The position numbers and the translations under genes are program-made. A DNA stretch of 38,680 nucleotides from an uncultured Alphaproteobacteria bacterium (lineage in GTDB: Bacteria > Pseudomonadota > Alphaproteobacteria > Micavibrionales > CSBR16-224). The notes below the pieces were generated by a model. The model saw only the letters and a list, made by a program, of their open reading frames with translations, was not told the DNA's origin and ran no database searches. The stretch lies in NCBI GenBank assembly GCA_950054485.1, contig CATLPD010000007.1, forward strand, positions 76,262-114,941. The letters are read 5' to 3'. Positions 25,756 to 35,621 of the stretch are shown piece after piece (position 1 is the first letter of the stretch; the number at the start of each line of letters is the position of its first letter).

Positions 25756-27381
25756 TTACTTCTTTTTCTTTTTGGCTTTTGCCAGTTGCGCTTTCTTGCG
25801 CTTGTTCAGTTTTTTGGTCGGACGCCCTGCGCCGCCGCCCAGCATCCCTGCCATCTCGTCCATGTCCGGCATACCGCCCATTCCGGGACCACCAAGACCG
25901 CCAGCGCCGCCCAATGGGCCGCCCGGGCCGAATGGGTTCGGGCCCAGACCTGATGGATCATTTTCCGTCGGCATACCCGGCATTTCACCTCCAAGTTGTT
26001 TGGCCATTTCTTCCATATCGGGCATTCCGCCGCCGCCAAACATCTTACCGATCCCTTTCATCATGGATCCGCCGCCCATTTTTTTCATTTTCTTCATCAT
26101 GGACTGCATTTGCTGGAACTGTTTTAACAGGCGATTCACATCCTGAACATCAGTTCCTGAACCTTCGGCGATACGTTTACGGCGCGATGCATTCATAACC
26201 TGTGGGTTCGCGCGTTCGTCTTTTGTCATGGAAGACAAAATTGCCTCCTGTTTGACGATAATGCTGTCATCCAGCTCGGCATCGCCCATCATCTTTTTAA
26301 TCTTGCCCATGCCCGGCAGCATTTTCATCAAGCCGCCCATACCGCCCATCTTGCGCATTTGCTTCAGCTGGGCTGCAAAATCATCCAGATCGAATTTACC
26401 TTTGGCCATTTTCTTGGCCATGCGCTCGGCTTCGTCACGTTCAATCGTATCAACAGCCTTTTCAACCAGCGATACCACATCGCCCATATCCAGAATGCGG
26501 TCTGCAATACGGTTCGGGTAAAACGGCTCGAGGGCATCGGTTGTTTCACCCACACCCATGAATTTGATCGGCTTGCCGGTTACAGCACGCATCGAAAGGG
26601 CCGCACCACCGCGGGCATCACCATCAATACGGGTCAAAACAACGCCACTGACGCCGATTTCTTCGTTAAAGTTTTTCGCGGTCTGGACAGCATCCTGCCC
26701 TGTCATCGCATCAACAACCAACAGCGTTTCAGCAGGCTTTGAAATATCACGGACAGTTTTAACCTCGTCCATTAATTCCTGATCGATAGACAGACGTCCC
26801 GCCGTATCCAGTAGCACGACATCGTATCCGCCAAGGCCGGCTTCCTTCATGGCGCGCTTGGTAATCGCATCAGGCTTTTGCCCCTCAACGATTTCCAGCG
26901 TATCAACGCCGATCTGGTCACCCAGAATTTTCAATTGTTCCTGTGCCGCGGGACGATACACGTCCAGTGACGCCATCAGAACTTTTTTACGCTCTTTTTC
27001 GGTCAGGAATTTACCAAGCTTAGCTGTCGTTGTCGTTTTACCACCACCCTGCAAACCGACCATCAAAATCGGAACAGGTGGTTTGGCTGACAGGTTCAAA
27101 GCTTCTTCGCCCTCGCCCGCCGACAGCATATCTGTCAACGCATCATGGACGATTTTAATAACCTGTTCACCCGCTTTAACCGATTTTACAACCTGCTGGC
27201 CTATGGCTTCTTCTTTAACGCGAGCGATAAAATCTTTTGCAACCGGCAGGGCGACATCGGCCTCTAACAGCGCGACGCGAATTTCACGCATGGCGCGGTC
27301 GACGTCTTCTTCCTTTAAAACGCCGCGGCCGGTCAAGCTATCAAATACGCCGCCTAGCTTTTGTGAAAGGTTTTCAAACAA
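25756..27381 (-). CDS. ffh: Signal recognition particle GTPase Ffh
   Basis: Protein part of the signal recognition particle; binds signal sequences and 4.5S RNA and docks with FtsY. It has 541 residues against about 450 in E. coli. The N domain is residues 1-100. The G domain has the P-loop GLQGGGKTTTTAKLG (109-123), LLDTAGRLSIDQEL, and the TRIDGDARGGAALS closing loop. The M domain is Met-rich, with GSGTDVQDVNRLLKQF binding SRP RNA. After about residue 445 there is a Gly/Pro/Met-rich extension ending in a Lys-rich tail (KKLNKRKKAQLAKAKKKKK). It is upstream of rpsP on the same strand. Confidence 0.97.
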   Translation of the reverse strand: MFENLSQKLGGVFDSLTGRGVLKEEDVDRAMREIRVALLEADVALPVAKDFIARVKEEAIGQQVVKSVKAGEQVIKIVHDALTDMLSAGEGEEALNLSAKPPVPILMVGLQGGGKTTTTAKLGKFLTEKERKKVLMASLDVYRPAAQEQLKILGDQIGVDTLEIVEGQKPDAITKRAMKEAGLGGYDVVLLDTAGRLSIDQELMDEVKTVRDISKPAETLLVVDAMTGQDAVQTAKNFNEEIGVSGVVLTRIDGDARGGAALSMRAVTGKPIKFMGVGETTDALEPFYPNRIADRILDMGDVVSLVEKAVDTIERDEAERMAKKMAKGKFDLDDFAAQLKQMRKMGGMGGLMKMLPGMGKIKKMMGDAELDDSIIVKQEAILSSMTKDERANPQVMNASRRKRIAEGSGTDVQDVNRLLKQFQQMQSMMKKMKKMGGGSMMKGIGKMFGGGGMPDMEEMAKQLGGEMPGMPTENDPSGLGPNPFGPGGPLGGAGGLGGPGMGGMPDMDEMAGMLGGGAGRPTKKLNKRKKAQLAKAKKKKK

Positions 27382-27416
27382 TGTTTTTTCCTATCTTTCG
27401 TTACAATGCATCTTAA

Positions 27417-27447
27417 CCCCGATGAGCGTAATTTCGCCGATCAGGGG
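27417..27447 (-). promoter_or_regulatory. Hairpin in the ffh leader
   Basis: CCCC-GAT-GA-GCG-TAATTT-CGC-CG-ATC-A-GGGG folds into a three-part stem with a small internal loop and a bulge, 36-66 bases upstream of the ffh start. It lies in a 156-base region between divergent ffh and epmA that otherwise shows no gene. It is not followed by T on either strand, so it is not a terminator. Function unknown. Confidence 0.35.
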
Positions 27448-27537
27448 ACGCGGAGCGCAAAACTCTATAGATTTTGGATAGAGGTCTTGCTAATCTTGGC
27501 TGATTTTTAAACCCATTTATGCAAAGAGTCAAGCCTT

Positions 27538-28557
27538 ATGAGTCAATTAAATAGCCAAATCAAATGGTGGCACCCCGATCATTTCGGCCCAAAACTGGAA
27601 AATTTGAAAAAACGCGCTGGTGTTATCCGCAAAACGCGCGATTATTTTGATGCTTTGGGCTATCTCGAGGTTGAAACCCCCACCCTACAGCATTCCGCGG
27701 TAATGGATCCGCATATCAAGGCTTTCAAAACAACCTATACAAAACCCGATTACAGTGAAACGCGCGATTATTATCTGCATACCAGTCCCGAATTTGCGAT
27801 GAAAAAAATGCTGGTTGGTGGCGCGGATAAAATCTATCAGATCTGCAAATGCTTTCGCGACGCCGAGGATTCCCCCAACCACAGCCCCGAATTCACCATG
27901 CTGGAATGGTACCATACAGGGATTAATTACGAAGAATTAATGGATGAGACCATCGGCCTGATCCGCGCAGCGCATGATGCGCCCTATCAATTCCGCGGAA
28001 TGATTTCAGATGCCTTTCAGGCTTGGGAAGTGATTTCAGTCTGCGAGGCTTTTGAAAAATACGCGAGTGTAGATCTTGAATCCTGCCTTGAGGATATTGA
28101 TGGCCTAAAGGCTCTGGCCCCGCATCACTATCACGACGGCGATAATTTCGAAGACCTGTTCTTTCGCATCTTTTTGGAGGATATCGAACCGAAGCTCGGC
28201 CACCCCGCCCCGACCATTATTTATGATTACCCGATTTCAATGGCGTCATTGTCACGCCCTAAGGCATCCGACCCGCGTTTTGCCGAGCGGTTCGAGGTTT
28301 ATATCTGCGGCCTTGAACTGGCAAACGCCTTTGGCGAATTATGCGATGCTGGCGAACAAAAACAACGTTTTGAAAAAAACATGGCCCTTAAAAAAGAAAT
28401 TTACGGCGATGATTATCCTGTCGATTATGAACTGATCGAAGCGCTGGAACACGGTATGAAAGATGTCTCGGGCATCGCCCTTGGTGTTGACCGCCTTGTG
28501 ATGCTGGCAACAAATGCCGATAAAATTTCTGATGTACTTATGATGCCTGATCGGTAA
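27538..28557 (+). CDS. epmA: EF-P--(R)-beta-lysine ligase (EpmA/PoxA/GenX)
   Basis: A paralogue of class II lysyl-tRNA synthetase that attaches (R)-beta-lysine to a conserved lysine of elongation factor P. At 339 residues it consists only of the synthetase catalytic domain, without the N-terminal anticodon-binding domain of LysRS. It has motif 1 (YLEVETPTLQHSAVMDPHI), motif 2 with Arg107 (KCFRDAEDSPNHSPEFTML), GLELANAFGELCD, and motif 3 (GIALGVDRLVML). The SPNHSPEFTMLEWY segment is characteristic of EpmA. The partner genes epmB and efp are not in the window. It is immediately followed (9-base gap) by leuC, an unusual arrangement. Confidence 0.93.
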   Translation: MSQLNSQIKWWHPDHFGPKLENLKKRAGVIRKTRDYFDALGYLEVETPTLQHSAVMDPHIKAFKTTYTKPDYSETRDYYLHTSPEFAMKKMLVGGADKIYQICKCFRDAEDSPNHSPEFTMLEWYHTGINYEELMDETIGLIRAAHDAPYQFRGMISDAFQAWEVISVCEAFEKYASVDLESCLEDIDGLKALAPHHYHDGDNFEDLFFRIFLEDIEPKLGHPAPTIIYDYPISMASLSRPKASDPRFAERFEVYICGLELANAFGELCDAGEQKQRFEKNMALKKEIYGDDYPVDYELIEALEHGMKDVSGIALGVDRLVMLATNADKISDVLMMPDR

Positions 28558-28566
28558 AATAACGTC

Positions 28567-29949
28567 ATGACAAAAGCACGCACACTCTATGAAAAAATTT
28601 GGGATGACCACGTAATCCGGCAGCAGGATGACGGCACTTGCCTGATTTATATCGACCGCCATTTGGTTCACGAAGTCACCAGCCCGCAAGCCTTTGAAGG
28701 TCTGCGCATGGCAGGGCGCAAAGTATCCCGCCCCGACCGCACATTGGCGGTTGCCGATCACAACGTTCCTACATCTGACCGATCAAAGGGCATTGATAAC
28801 CCCGAAAGCAAACTGCAGATCGATACCTTGTCTGAAAACTGCAAAGATTTCGGTGTCGAACTGTTTGATATGCTCGACAAACGTCAGGGCATCGTTCATA
28901 TCATCGGGCCCGAACAAGGCTTTACCCTGCCCGGCACAACGGTTGTCTGCGGGGATTCCCATACGGCGACACATGGAGCATTCGGTGCGCTGGCTTTTGG
29001 CATTGGCACGTCCGAAGTTGAACATGTTCTGGCAACGCAAACCCTGTTACAGCAAAAATCAAAAACGATGCGCATCACGGTTGAAGGCAAACTGCCATTG
29101 GGCGTAACAGCAAAGGATATGGTGCTGCACATTATCGGCATTATCGGAACCGCTGGCGGGACGGGTTACGTGATTGAATACGCAGGTGAAGCGATGCGCA
29201 GCCTATCGATGGAAGGCCGCATGACCGTCTGCAACATGTCAATTGAAGGCGGCGCACGCGCTGGCCTGATCGCACCAGACGAGACCACATTTAAATATCT
29301 GCAAGGCCGTCCGATGTCACCAAAAGGCGAAGACTGGGACAAGGCTGTTGAATATTGGCGGGCCCTGCCGACTGACGAGGGCGCCACTTTTGATAAAGAG
29401 GTTTTGATCAAAGCCGAAGATATTGCGCCAACTGTCACATGGGGTACCAGCCCAGAAGACGTTGCGCCGATTACAGCAGATATTCCGAATATTGCAGGCA
29501 AGGAACGCGCCCTTGAATATATGGATTTGAAAGCAGGCATGCACCTGACAGATGTTAAAATCGACAAGGTTTTTATCGGGTCTTGCACAAATGGCCGCAT
29601 CGAGGATATCCGCGCTGTTGCCGATATTGCCAAAAACAGGCATGTGGCAGATCACGTTTACGCCATGGTCGTTCCGGGATCGGGCCTTGTTAAAGCACAG
29701 GCCGAAGCTGAAGGACTGGATAAGATTTTAAAAGAGGCCGGATTTGACTGGCGCGAGCCGGGCTGTTCGATGTGCCTTGCGATGAATGCTGACAGGCTGG
29801 AGCCGGGTGAAAGATGCGCATCAACATCCAACCGTAATTTCGAAGGCCGTCAGGGCAAAGGCGGACGCACGCACCTGATGTCACCTGCCATGGCTGCCGC
29901 CGCTGCCATAAAAGGCAAACTGGCAGACGTTAGGGAGTTTCTTTCATGA
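28567..29949 (+). CDS. leuC: 3-isopropylmalate dehydratase large subunit
   Basis: Aconitase-family [4Fe-4S] enzyme that with LeuD converts 2-isopropylmalate to 3-isopropylmalate in leucine synthesis. It has 460 residues. Cluster ligands Cys340 (IGSCTNGR), Cys400 and Cys403 (GCSMCLAMN) keep the 60+3 spacing of E. coli C347, C407 and C410. The opening [12 protein letters not shown] and [20 protein letters not shown] are typical. It follows epmA by 9 bases, and its stop overlaps leuD by four bases (ATGA). leuA is not in the window. Confidence 0.97.
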   Translation: MTKARTLYEKIWDDHVIRQQDDGTCLIYIDRHLVHEVTSPQAFEGLRMAGRKVSRPDRTLAVADHNVPTSDRSKGIDNPESKLQIDTLSENCKDFGVELFDMLDKRQGIVHIIGPEQGFTLPGTTVVCGDSHTATHGAFGALAFGIGTSEVEHVLATQTLLQQKSKTMRITVEGKLPLGVTAKDMVLHIIGIIGTAGGTGYVIEYAGEAMRSLSMEGRMTVCNMSIEGGARAGLIAPDETTFKYLQGRPMSPKGEDWDKAVEYWRALPTDEGATFDKEVLIKAEDIAPTVTWGTSPEDVAPITADIPNIAGKERALEYMDLKAGMHLTDVKIDKVFIGSCTNGRIEDIRAVADIAKNRHVADHVYAMVVPGSGLVKAQAEAEGLDKILKEAGFDWREPGCSMCLAMNADRLEPGERCASTSNRNFEGRQGKGGRTHLMSPAMAAAAAIKGKLADVREFLS

Positions 29950-30545
29950 ACAAATTCACAACACTCACCGCAAAAGCAGCACCGCTGGATATTGCCAATG
30001 TCGATACGGACATGATTATTCCAAAGCAATTTTTGCGCACCATTAAACGCAGCGGCCTTGGCGTTCATGCTTTTGATGATATGCGCTATCTAGATGACGG
30101 AAAACTAAACCCCGATTTTATTTTGAACAAGCCCGAATATCAGGGCGCCGAAATTCTGGTGGCCGGTGATAATTTTGGCTGCGGGTCATCACGTGAACAC
30201 GCGCCTTGGGCCCTTGCCGATATGGGATTTAAATGCATTATCGCGCCTAGCTTTGCCGATATCTTTTTCAACAACAGTTTTAAAAACGGTATTCTTTTGA
30301 TCACTCTACCGAAAGACGATGTGCAAAAATTAATGGATGATGCGGCCAAAGGTCAGGACCTGACAATTGATCTGGAATTCCAGACCATTCACCGCGGCAA
30401 TAATGAAACGATGAAATTTGACATTGACCCGTTTCGCAAACATTGCCTGTTGAACGGTTTGGATGATATCGGCCTGACCATGGAGCACAAATCCAAGATC
30501 GAAGAATTCGAAGCCGACATCGCAACAAAACGTAGCTGGCTATAG
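29946..30545 (+). CDS. leuD: 3-isopropylmalate dehydratase small subunit
   Basis: Swivel domain subunit partnering LeuC. The 199-residue length is standard. The signatures are [17 protein letters not shown] near residues 18-34 and [17 protein letters not shown] near 75-91, the substrate-binding loop. It overlaps leuC by four bases and is followed by leuB after 10 bases with a GGGAG ribosome binding site, so the three genes form one operon. Confidence 0.97.
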   Translation: MNKFTTLTAKAAPLDIANVDTDMIIPKQFLRTIKRSGLGVHAFDDMRYLDDGKLNPDFILNKPEYQGAEILVAGDNFGCGSSREHAPWALADMGFKCIIAPSFADIFFNNSFKNGILLITLPKDDVQKLMDDAAKGQDLTIDLEFQTIHRGNNETMKFDIDPFRKHCLLNGLDDIGLTMEHKSKIEEFEADIATKRSWL

Positions 30546-30555
30546 GGAGTAAAGA

Positions 30556-31683
30556 ATGACAAACACACACAATGTATTGCTTTTGCCCGGCGACGGGATC
30601 GGCCCCGAAGTCGTATCAGCAACGCGCGCAGTGATGGACTGGTTTCAGGATAACGGGCACATCAGATTTGATATTACCGAAGATCACGTTGGTGGTTGCG
30701 CCTACGATGCCTATGGCACACCGCTTGCTGACGAAACGTTGGAAAAAGCACGCGCCGCAGAGGCCATTTTATTAGGTGCTGTCGGCGGGCCAAAATGGGC
30801 AGATGTTGATTACGCGCTTCGCCCCGAAGCCGGCCTTTTAAAACTGCGCAAGGAACTTGATCTGTTTGCAAATTTGCGCCCTGCCCTTGTGTTTGATGCC
30901 TTGATTGGTGCCTCCAGCCTGAAGCCTGAAATTATCCGCGGTCTTGATATCATGATTGTCCGCGAATTATCCAGCGGCGTTTATTTTGGCGAGCCGCGCG
31001 GAATCGAAGACATTGGAAATGGTGAACGCAAAGGGATCAATACACAATCCTACACAACATCCGAAATTAAACGTATCGCCGAAGTCGCGTTCGAGCTGGC
31101 CCGCAAACGCGGCAATCATGTCATGTCCTGTGAAAAATCAAACGTGATGGAATCCGGAATTTTATGGCGCGAGGAAGTCACAAAACTGCATGGCGAGAAT
31201 TATACAGATGTAAAGCTGGATCATATGTATGCAGATAATTGCGCGATGCAATTGCTGCGTAATCCAAAGCAGTTCGATGTCATTCTGACAGATAATCTGT
31301 TTGGCGACATTTTGTCGGATGAAGCCGCGATGCTAACCGGATCGCTCGGCATGTTACCTTCGGCATCATTGGGCGCGGTTGAAAATAATAAAATCACAAA
31401 TGCCCTTTACGAGCCTGTGCACGGATCAGCACCTGACATTGCAGGCCAAGGCATTGCAAACCCGCTGGCGACAATCCTCAGCTTCGGTATGATGCTGCAA
31501 TATTCCTTTGACCGCGGTGATCTGGCAGAAGCGCTGAACACAGCTGTTAATTCTGTCCTGTCCCAAAACCTGCGCACGGCTGATATCGCGTCCGGCGAAT
31601 GCAAAAAAATCTCGACCGCCGAAATGGGAGAAGCCGTGATCGCCGAACTGGAAAAATCGGAAAAGATTTTAAAAATCGCATAG
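30556..31683 (+). CDS. leuB: 3-isopropylmalate dehydrogenase
   Basis: NAD-dependent oxidative decarboxylation of 3-isopropylmalate. It has 375 residues. [13 protein letters not shown] opens the fold. [12 protein letters not shown] (LeuB-specific rather than isocitrate dehydrogenase), [18 protein letters not shown] (Arg and Tyr of the active site) and [29 protein letters not shown] (Asp ligands for Mg2+ and the PROSITE dehydrogenase pattern) are all present. [15 protein letters not shown] binds NAD. It is the last gene of epmA-leuC-leuD-leuB; no terminator is visible before the next gene. Confidence 0.97.
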   Translation: MTNTHNVLLLPGDGIGPEVVSATRAVMDWFQDNGHIRFDITEDHVGGCAYDAYGTPLADETLEKARAAEAILLGAVGGPKWADVDYALRPEAGLLKLRKELDLFANLRPALVFDALIGASSLKPEIIRGLDIMIVRELSSGVYFGEPRGIEDIGNGERKGINTQSYTTSEIKRIAEVAFELARKRGNHVMSCEKSNVMESGILWREEVTKLHGENYTDVKLDHMYADNCAMQLLRNPKQFDVILTDNLFGDILSDEAAMLTGSLGMLPSASLGAVENNKITNALYEPVHGSAPDIAGQGIANPLATILSFGMMLQYSFDRGDLAEALNTAVNSVLSQNLRTADIASGECKKISTAEMGEAVIAELEKSEKILKIA

Positions 31684-31752
31684 TTTCGCCTTATCGAATC
31701 GCTGCCCGCTTGCTAGCCTGAATTATATTCAAATCATGTTGGGGAGCGTGGC

Positions 31753-32778
31753 ATGTCTGCAAAAAAACATCTGTACGATTTTACAACAATCGGTTCGGTC
31801 ACAATAGATATTACGCAGACAGTTTCAGATCAATATTTGTCGGATCACGGCCTTCGCAAAACCGATTCAAATTACATCAACACAGACCTTTTCAATCGAC
31901 TTGTAAAACATCCTGACATTAAAATGAAAACAATCGGTGGCCCATCAACAAACATCATCACAGCCATGGCCTTGGCCGGCGGACGTGTCGGGCTGATCGG
32001 TAAAATCGGCACTTGCGATTTGGGACAGCAATTCAATCAGGATATCGGTAAATTTAGCCTGACATTTATGCCTGTTGTATGTCCGGAAAAACCCACGACC
32101 GCGCTGATGAGCTATGTTACACCTGACAAAGATCGCAGCTTTGCCGTCCACAGCGGCGCAGGCGATAAACTGACCCCCGAGGACATTGATCTTGATATGA
32201 TTGATCAGTCGCGCTTTGTGCATCTAGATCTGTTTTTAATGTTCTCTGACGAGGGACGCAGTACCATCGATTTTGTGTCAGACCACCTAAAGCGCACAGG
32301 CGGAAAACTGGCCCTCAGTTTGAATTGCGAGCCTTTGATGGAAAAAGAACGCGCCCGCATTCAAGAATTAGCGGCCCAAGCCGATATCCTGGTTGGCAGC
32401 CTAGATGAATTTAAAACCCTGTATCAGGTCGAAACTGATGAGGAGATTTTTGCGGCCGCCAAAAGACTGAAAGCCCCCGTGGCCCTGACCAATGGCGCGA
32501 AAGATGTCTATGTTATTGATAATCAAGGCGTGCATATCGTGCCTGTTAAAAAAGTTGAAGGCATCGTCGATACGTGCGGGGCCGGCGATCAATTCGCAGC
32601 CGGATATCTGAAGGGTGTCATTGATGGCCTGCCCCCGAAAATGGCCGCGCAACAAGGATGTATGTGGTCGGCGCAAATCATTCAGCATTATGGCGCCCTG
32701 CCCAAGAAAGTACCGCCGCAACTAAAAGCCGCCAACACAAATACGCCGCCGGTTGACATCAAAAAAGTTTTTAAATAA
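31753..32778 (+). CDS. PfkB-family sugar or nucleoside kinase
   Basis: Ribokinase-like kinase of 341 residues. It shows the N-terminal glycine motif region (IGGPSTNIITAMALAGGRVG near residues 60-79), and the C-terminal PfkB signature VDTCGAGDQFAAGYLKGV with the catalytic base Asp279 in GAGD. The Cys in DTCGAGD replaces the usual Thr or Pro. Closest known members with the opening DFTTIGSVTIDITQTV and a long lid are adenosine-kinase-like proteins, but substrate cannot be fixed from sequence. GGGGAG precedes the start. It lies 69 bases after leuB and ends before a separate promoter. Confidence 0.85.
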   Translation: MSAKKHLYDFTTIGSVTIDITQTVSDQYLSDHGLRKTDSNYINTDLFNRLVKHPDIKMKTIGGPSTNIITAMALAGGRVGLIGKIGTCDLGQQFNQDIGKFSLTFMPVVCPEKPTTALMSYVTPDKDRSFAVHSGAGDKLTPEDIDLDMIDQSRFVHLDLFLMFSDEGRSTIDFVSDHLKRTGGKLALSLNCEPLMEKERARIQELAAQADILVGSLDEFKTLYQVETDEEIFAAAKRLKAPVALTNGAKDVYVIDNQGVHIVPVKKVEGIVDTCGAGDQFAAGYLKGVIDGLPPKMAAQQGCMWSAQIIQHYGALPKKVPPQLKAANTNTPPVDIKKVFK

Positions 32779-32785
32779 ACCCCTC

Positions 32786-32813
32786 TTGCCATCATGGGGC
32801 GACCTGCTATCCT
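32786..32813 (+). promoter_or_regulatory. Candidate nfeD promoter
   Basis: TTGCCA (32786-32791), 16 bases, TATCCT (32808-32813), 22 bases before the nfeD ATG. An acceptable alphaproteobacterial sigma-70 form. Confidence 0.45.
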
Positions 32814-32835
32814 GTTTACAGACGGGGGTCGAAAC

Positions 32836-34219
32836 ATGAATATATTTAAGACATTATTTTTTGCGTTTATGATGTTATCAGGCGTGGCAATCAGCCTGAA
32901 TAGCAGTCAGGCACAAGAAAATAGCCGTTCAGATAAAATTGCACACGTGATGGAGGTTAAGGGCCCGATCAGCCCTGCGGTCACGGATTATTTCCAACGC
33001 GAATTTACGAAAGCCACTGATGAAAACGCCGGTTTTATAATCGTCAAAATGCATACGCCCGGCGGGCTTGTGACATCAATGCAGGATATCATTCAGATGA
33101 TTTTGGCATCTGATATACCCGTTATAACATATGTCAGCCCGTCAGGATCACACGCGGCCAGCGCCGGAACCTACATATTATATGCCAGTCATATTGCCGC
33201 GATGGCCCCTGCAACCAACATTGGGGCTGCGACACCTGTTCAAATGGGCGGAAACGACAAGAATTCTCCCGAGGAAACAGAAAACGAAACATCTGAAGCG
33301 CCGAAAACAAATTCAAAAGCACTGGAATTAAAATCCGTCAATGATGCCGTTGCCTATATTCGCGAGCTTGCAGTATTACGTGGCCGCAATGCCGATTGGG
33401 CTGAAAAAGCCGTGCGCGATGCTGTCAGTCTGGGCGCTCAAGAGGCCCTAAAGGAAAATATCATAGATGTTGTCGCCAAGGACCTTGACGACCTGATGAC
33501 CCAAATAAACGGGCGTACCATAGATTTAAACGGAAAAAAAACGGAGCTTGATACAGAAAATATCGAATTTGTCGATGTAAAACCCGATATCCGGACACAG
33601 ATTCTGATGATTATTTCAAACCCGAATATCGCATTTTTTCTTATGACCCTTGGCTTTTACGGTTTGATCTATGAATTTGCAAACCCCGGTGCTTTTGTTC
33701 CGGGGATTGTCGGATTTATATGTCTGGCTGTTGCCCTGTTCGCCCTGAACGTATTACCGGTGAATTATACAGGCGTCGTGTTATTATTATTTGGTGTTGC
33801 CTTGATGAGCGCCGAGGCCTTTGTCCCCTCGTTCGGGGTTCTGGGGATTGCGGGTGCCATCGCTTTTGCATTGGGAGGAACGATTTTGATTGATACGGAT
33901 ATTCTGGGTTTTGGCATTTCATGGGAGGTGATTGCTTTGGTTACAGGTCTTAGCCTTTTGGTTTTGGTTGTCGTGCTAAGTATGGCAACACGCGCACATA
34001 AACGAAAAGTGACAACCGGCGAGGAAGCCCTGATCGGATCGGAAGCCACCGTTCTGGAATGGCATGGCAGTCACGGCGAAGTTAAAACATGGGGCGAACG
34101 GTGGGCCGCAAAATCAAATACGCCAATGTCACTTAAAACAAATGACATTGTCTATGTCGTTGAAAAGGAAAAATTAACCCTAACCGTTTCTAATATAAAA
34201 CCAATTATTAAAGGAGAAT
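32836..34219 (+). CDS. nfeD: NfeD-family membrane serine protease
   Basis: ClpP-class protease anchored in the membrane, working with SPFH/stomatin proteins; the archaeal 1510-N homologue cleaves stomatin. The ATG at 32836 gives 462 residues (the stop ends at 34221, overlapping the next gene's leader). Residues 1-27 are a signal or anchor helix (FKTLFFAFMML). The protease domain has the nucleophile Ser109 in SGSHAASAGTYIL and a probable Lys166 dyad partner in LELKSVNDAVAYIREL. An acidic insert (about 138-160, NDKNSPEETENETSEAPK) separates them. Four to five membrane helices follow from about residue 255, then a C-terminal OB-like NfeD domain (EEALIGSEATVLEWHG). An SPFH gene follows one base later. 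Confidence 0.9.
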
Positions 34220-34222
34220 AAA

Positions 34223-34966
34223 ATGTTTGCTGGATTATCCGTTTTCGGATTCTTTTTTCTGATCATCATCCTGTTCCAGATTTTCAAAATTCTGGATGAA
34301 TATGAACGCGGTGTTGTTTATACACTTGGACGATATACAGGCATCAAGGGCCCCGGCCTGATTATTCTGATCCCGTTTGTGCAACGTATGCATAAAGTCG
34401 ACATGCGCGTGCGCACAATCGATGTGCCATCGCAGGATGTGATTTCGAAAGACAACGTTTCGGTCAAAGTGAATGCCGTCATTTATTTCCGTGTGATTGA
34501 TCCGAACCTTGCAATCAACCAGGTGGCTGACTTTATGCGCGCAACGTCCGAACTGGCACAAACAACATTGCGTTCTGTTTTGGGTAAGCATGATCTGGAT
34601 GAAATGCTGTCAGAACGCGACAAACTTTCAAAAGACATCCGCGAGCTTTTGGATGATCAGACGGACACATGGGGTATTAAAGTCTCAAACGTTGAACTGA
34701 AACACATCGATTTGGATGACAGCATGAAACGTGCAATGGCACGTCAGGCTGAAGCCGAACGTGAACGCCGCGCCCGCGTCATCAGCGCGCAAGGTGAACG
34801 TCAGGCCGCCGACCAATTGGTCGAGGCTGCGGATAAACTGGGCAGCTCGGAGAATGCGATGCAGTTGCGTTACTTGTCATCTTTTCAGGATGTCACGAAC
34901 GACAAAACAAATACAATTATCCTGCCGTTACCGCTGGATCTACTCACAAAATTTGTTGGAAAATAA
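34223..34966 (+). CDS. SPFH/stomatin-like (slipin) membrane protein
   Basis: Prohibitin-type scaffold of the inner membrane and natural partner of NfeD. It has 247 residues: an N-terminal hydrophobic anchor (residues 5-23, LSVFGFFFLIIILFQIF), then the SPFH domain (EYERGVVYTLGRYTGIKGPG, RTIDVPSQDVISKDNVSVKV) and a coiled-coil region rich in Ala/Glu/Arg (RQAEAERERRARVISAQGE). The C-terminus IILPLPLDLLTKFVGK is typical for slipins. The AAGGAG is inside the end of nfeD and the start is one base after its stop, so the pair is translationally linked. Likely roles are membrane microdomain organisation and quality control. Confidence 0.92.
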   Translation: MFAGLSVFGFFFLIIILFQIFKILDEYERGVVYTLGRYTGIKGPGLIILIPFVQRMHKVDMRVRTIDVPSQDVISKDNVSVKVNAVIYFRVIDPNLAINQVADFMRATSELAQTTLRSVLGKHDLDEMLSERDKLSKDIRELLDDQTDTWGIKVSNVELKHIDLDDSMKRAMARQAEAERERRARVISAQGERQAADQLVEAADKLGSSENAMQLRYLSSFQDVTNDKTNTIILPLPLDLLTKFVGK

Positions 34967-34999
34967 TTATCTTTTGCGACAAATATTTATAAGGAATGG

Positions 35000-35029
35000 G
35001 GCCTGATATTTCGTCGGGCCTCTTTCTTT
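35000..35029 (+). terminator. Terminator after the nfeD/SPFH pair
   Basis: GGCCTGA (35000-35006), loop TATTTCG, TCGGGCC (35014-35020), then TCTTTCTTT. Seven pairs with one G-U wobble and a T-rich tail. Confidence 0.6.
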
Positions 35030-35096
35030 GCAGGGGAACCCCGTCATTGGCACGTATGTATGTATAAGCGTACAGAATTAATAACAGGAGATAACA

Positions 35097-35579
35097 ATGA
35101 AAATGATTAACAAGAAAATTGCAGTTCTTTCTGCACTTGCAGTGCTTATGCTGCCCGTCGGCGCAAATGCTATGTCATCAAAAGACAATAACAATGTGAC
35201 CGCCGAAGATCGTCGCGTCGAACGTCTGGAAAACCGAATTTTACAGCGCATTTTCACCGATTATGAACGTGAAGAAATCGAAAATTATTTTGAAGATTAT
35301 TACGATGATGATGGCAAAACATCGAAAAAAGCCAAAAAGGGCCTGCCGCCCGGACTGGCCAAACGTGATACATTACCACCCGGTTTGCAAAAACAGTTGG
35401 AAAAGAACGGCCGTCTGCCACCAGGCCTTGAGAAAAGAATGTTGCCTGACAATCTGGAAAGCCGCCTTCCGGCGCGTGCCGAAAATCTGGCCCGCCGCAT
35501 TGTCGGAGATGATGTGGTTCTGATTGACGAGGATACAGATTTGATACTGGATATCATATATAATGTCCTGAGGCCTTAG
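35097..35579 (+). CDS. Secreted CigR-like protein with LPPGL repeats
   Basis: A 160-residue exported protein. Residues 1-25 are a signal peptide (KKIAVLSALAVLMLPVGANA, cleavage after Ala-Asn-Ala). Residues 35-80 are acidic and helical, including a Glu/Asp/Tyr-rich patch (EREEIENYFEDYYDDD). Three LPPGL units occur at 83-87, 93-97 and 107-111, followed by LPDNL at 116-120. The end is VGDDVVLIDEDTDLILDIIYNVL. The LPPGLAK repeats and this C-terminal strand pattern resemble RcnB/CigR-type periplasmic proteins; the match is from memory and the function of such proteins is poorly defined. CAGGAG lies 7-12 bases before the start. The amidoligase gene follows 42 bases downstream but appears to have its own promoter. 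Confidence 0.65.
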   Translation: MKMINKKIAVLSALAVLMLPVGANAMSSKDNNNVTAEDRRVERLENRILQRIFTDYEREEIENYFEDYYDDDGKTSKKAKKGLPPGLAKRDTLPPGLQKQLEKNGRLPPGLEKRMLPDNLESRLPARAENLARRIVGDDVVLIDEDTDLILDIIYNVLRP

Positions 35580-35586
35580 TCTTCAG

Positions 35587-35615
35587 TTTAATGATACTTG
35601 AAATCGTGATATAAA
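35587..35615 (+). promoter_or_regulatory. Candidate promoter giving a leaderless amidoligase mRNA
   Basis: TTTAAT (35587-35592), 17 bases, TATAAA (35610-35615). The expected start point, 6-7 bases later, is the A of the ATG at 35622. No Shine-Dalgarno is visible before that ATG, which agrees with leaderless translation. Confidence 0.4.
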
Positions 35616-35621
35616 TATATC

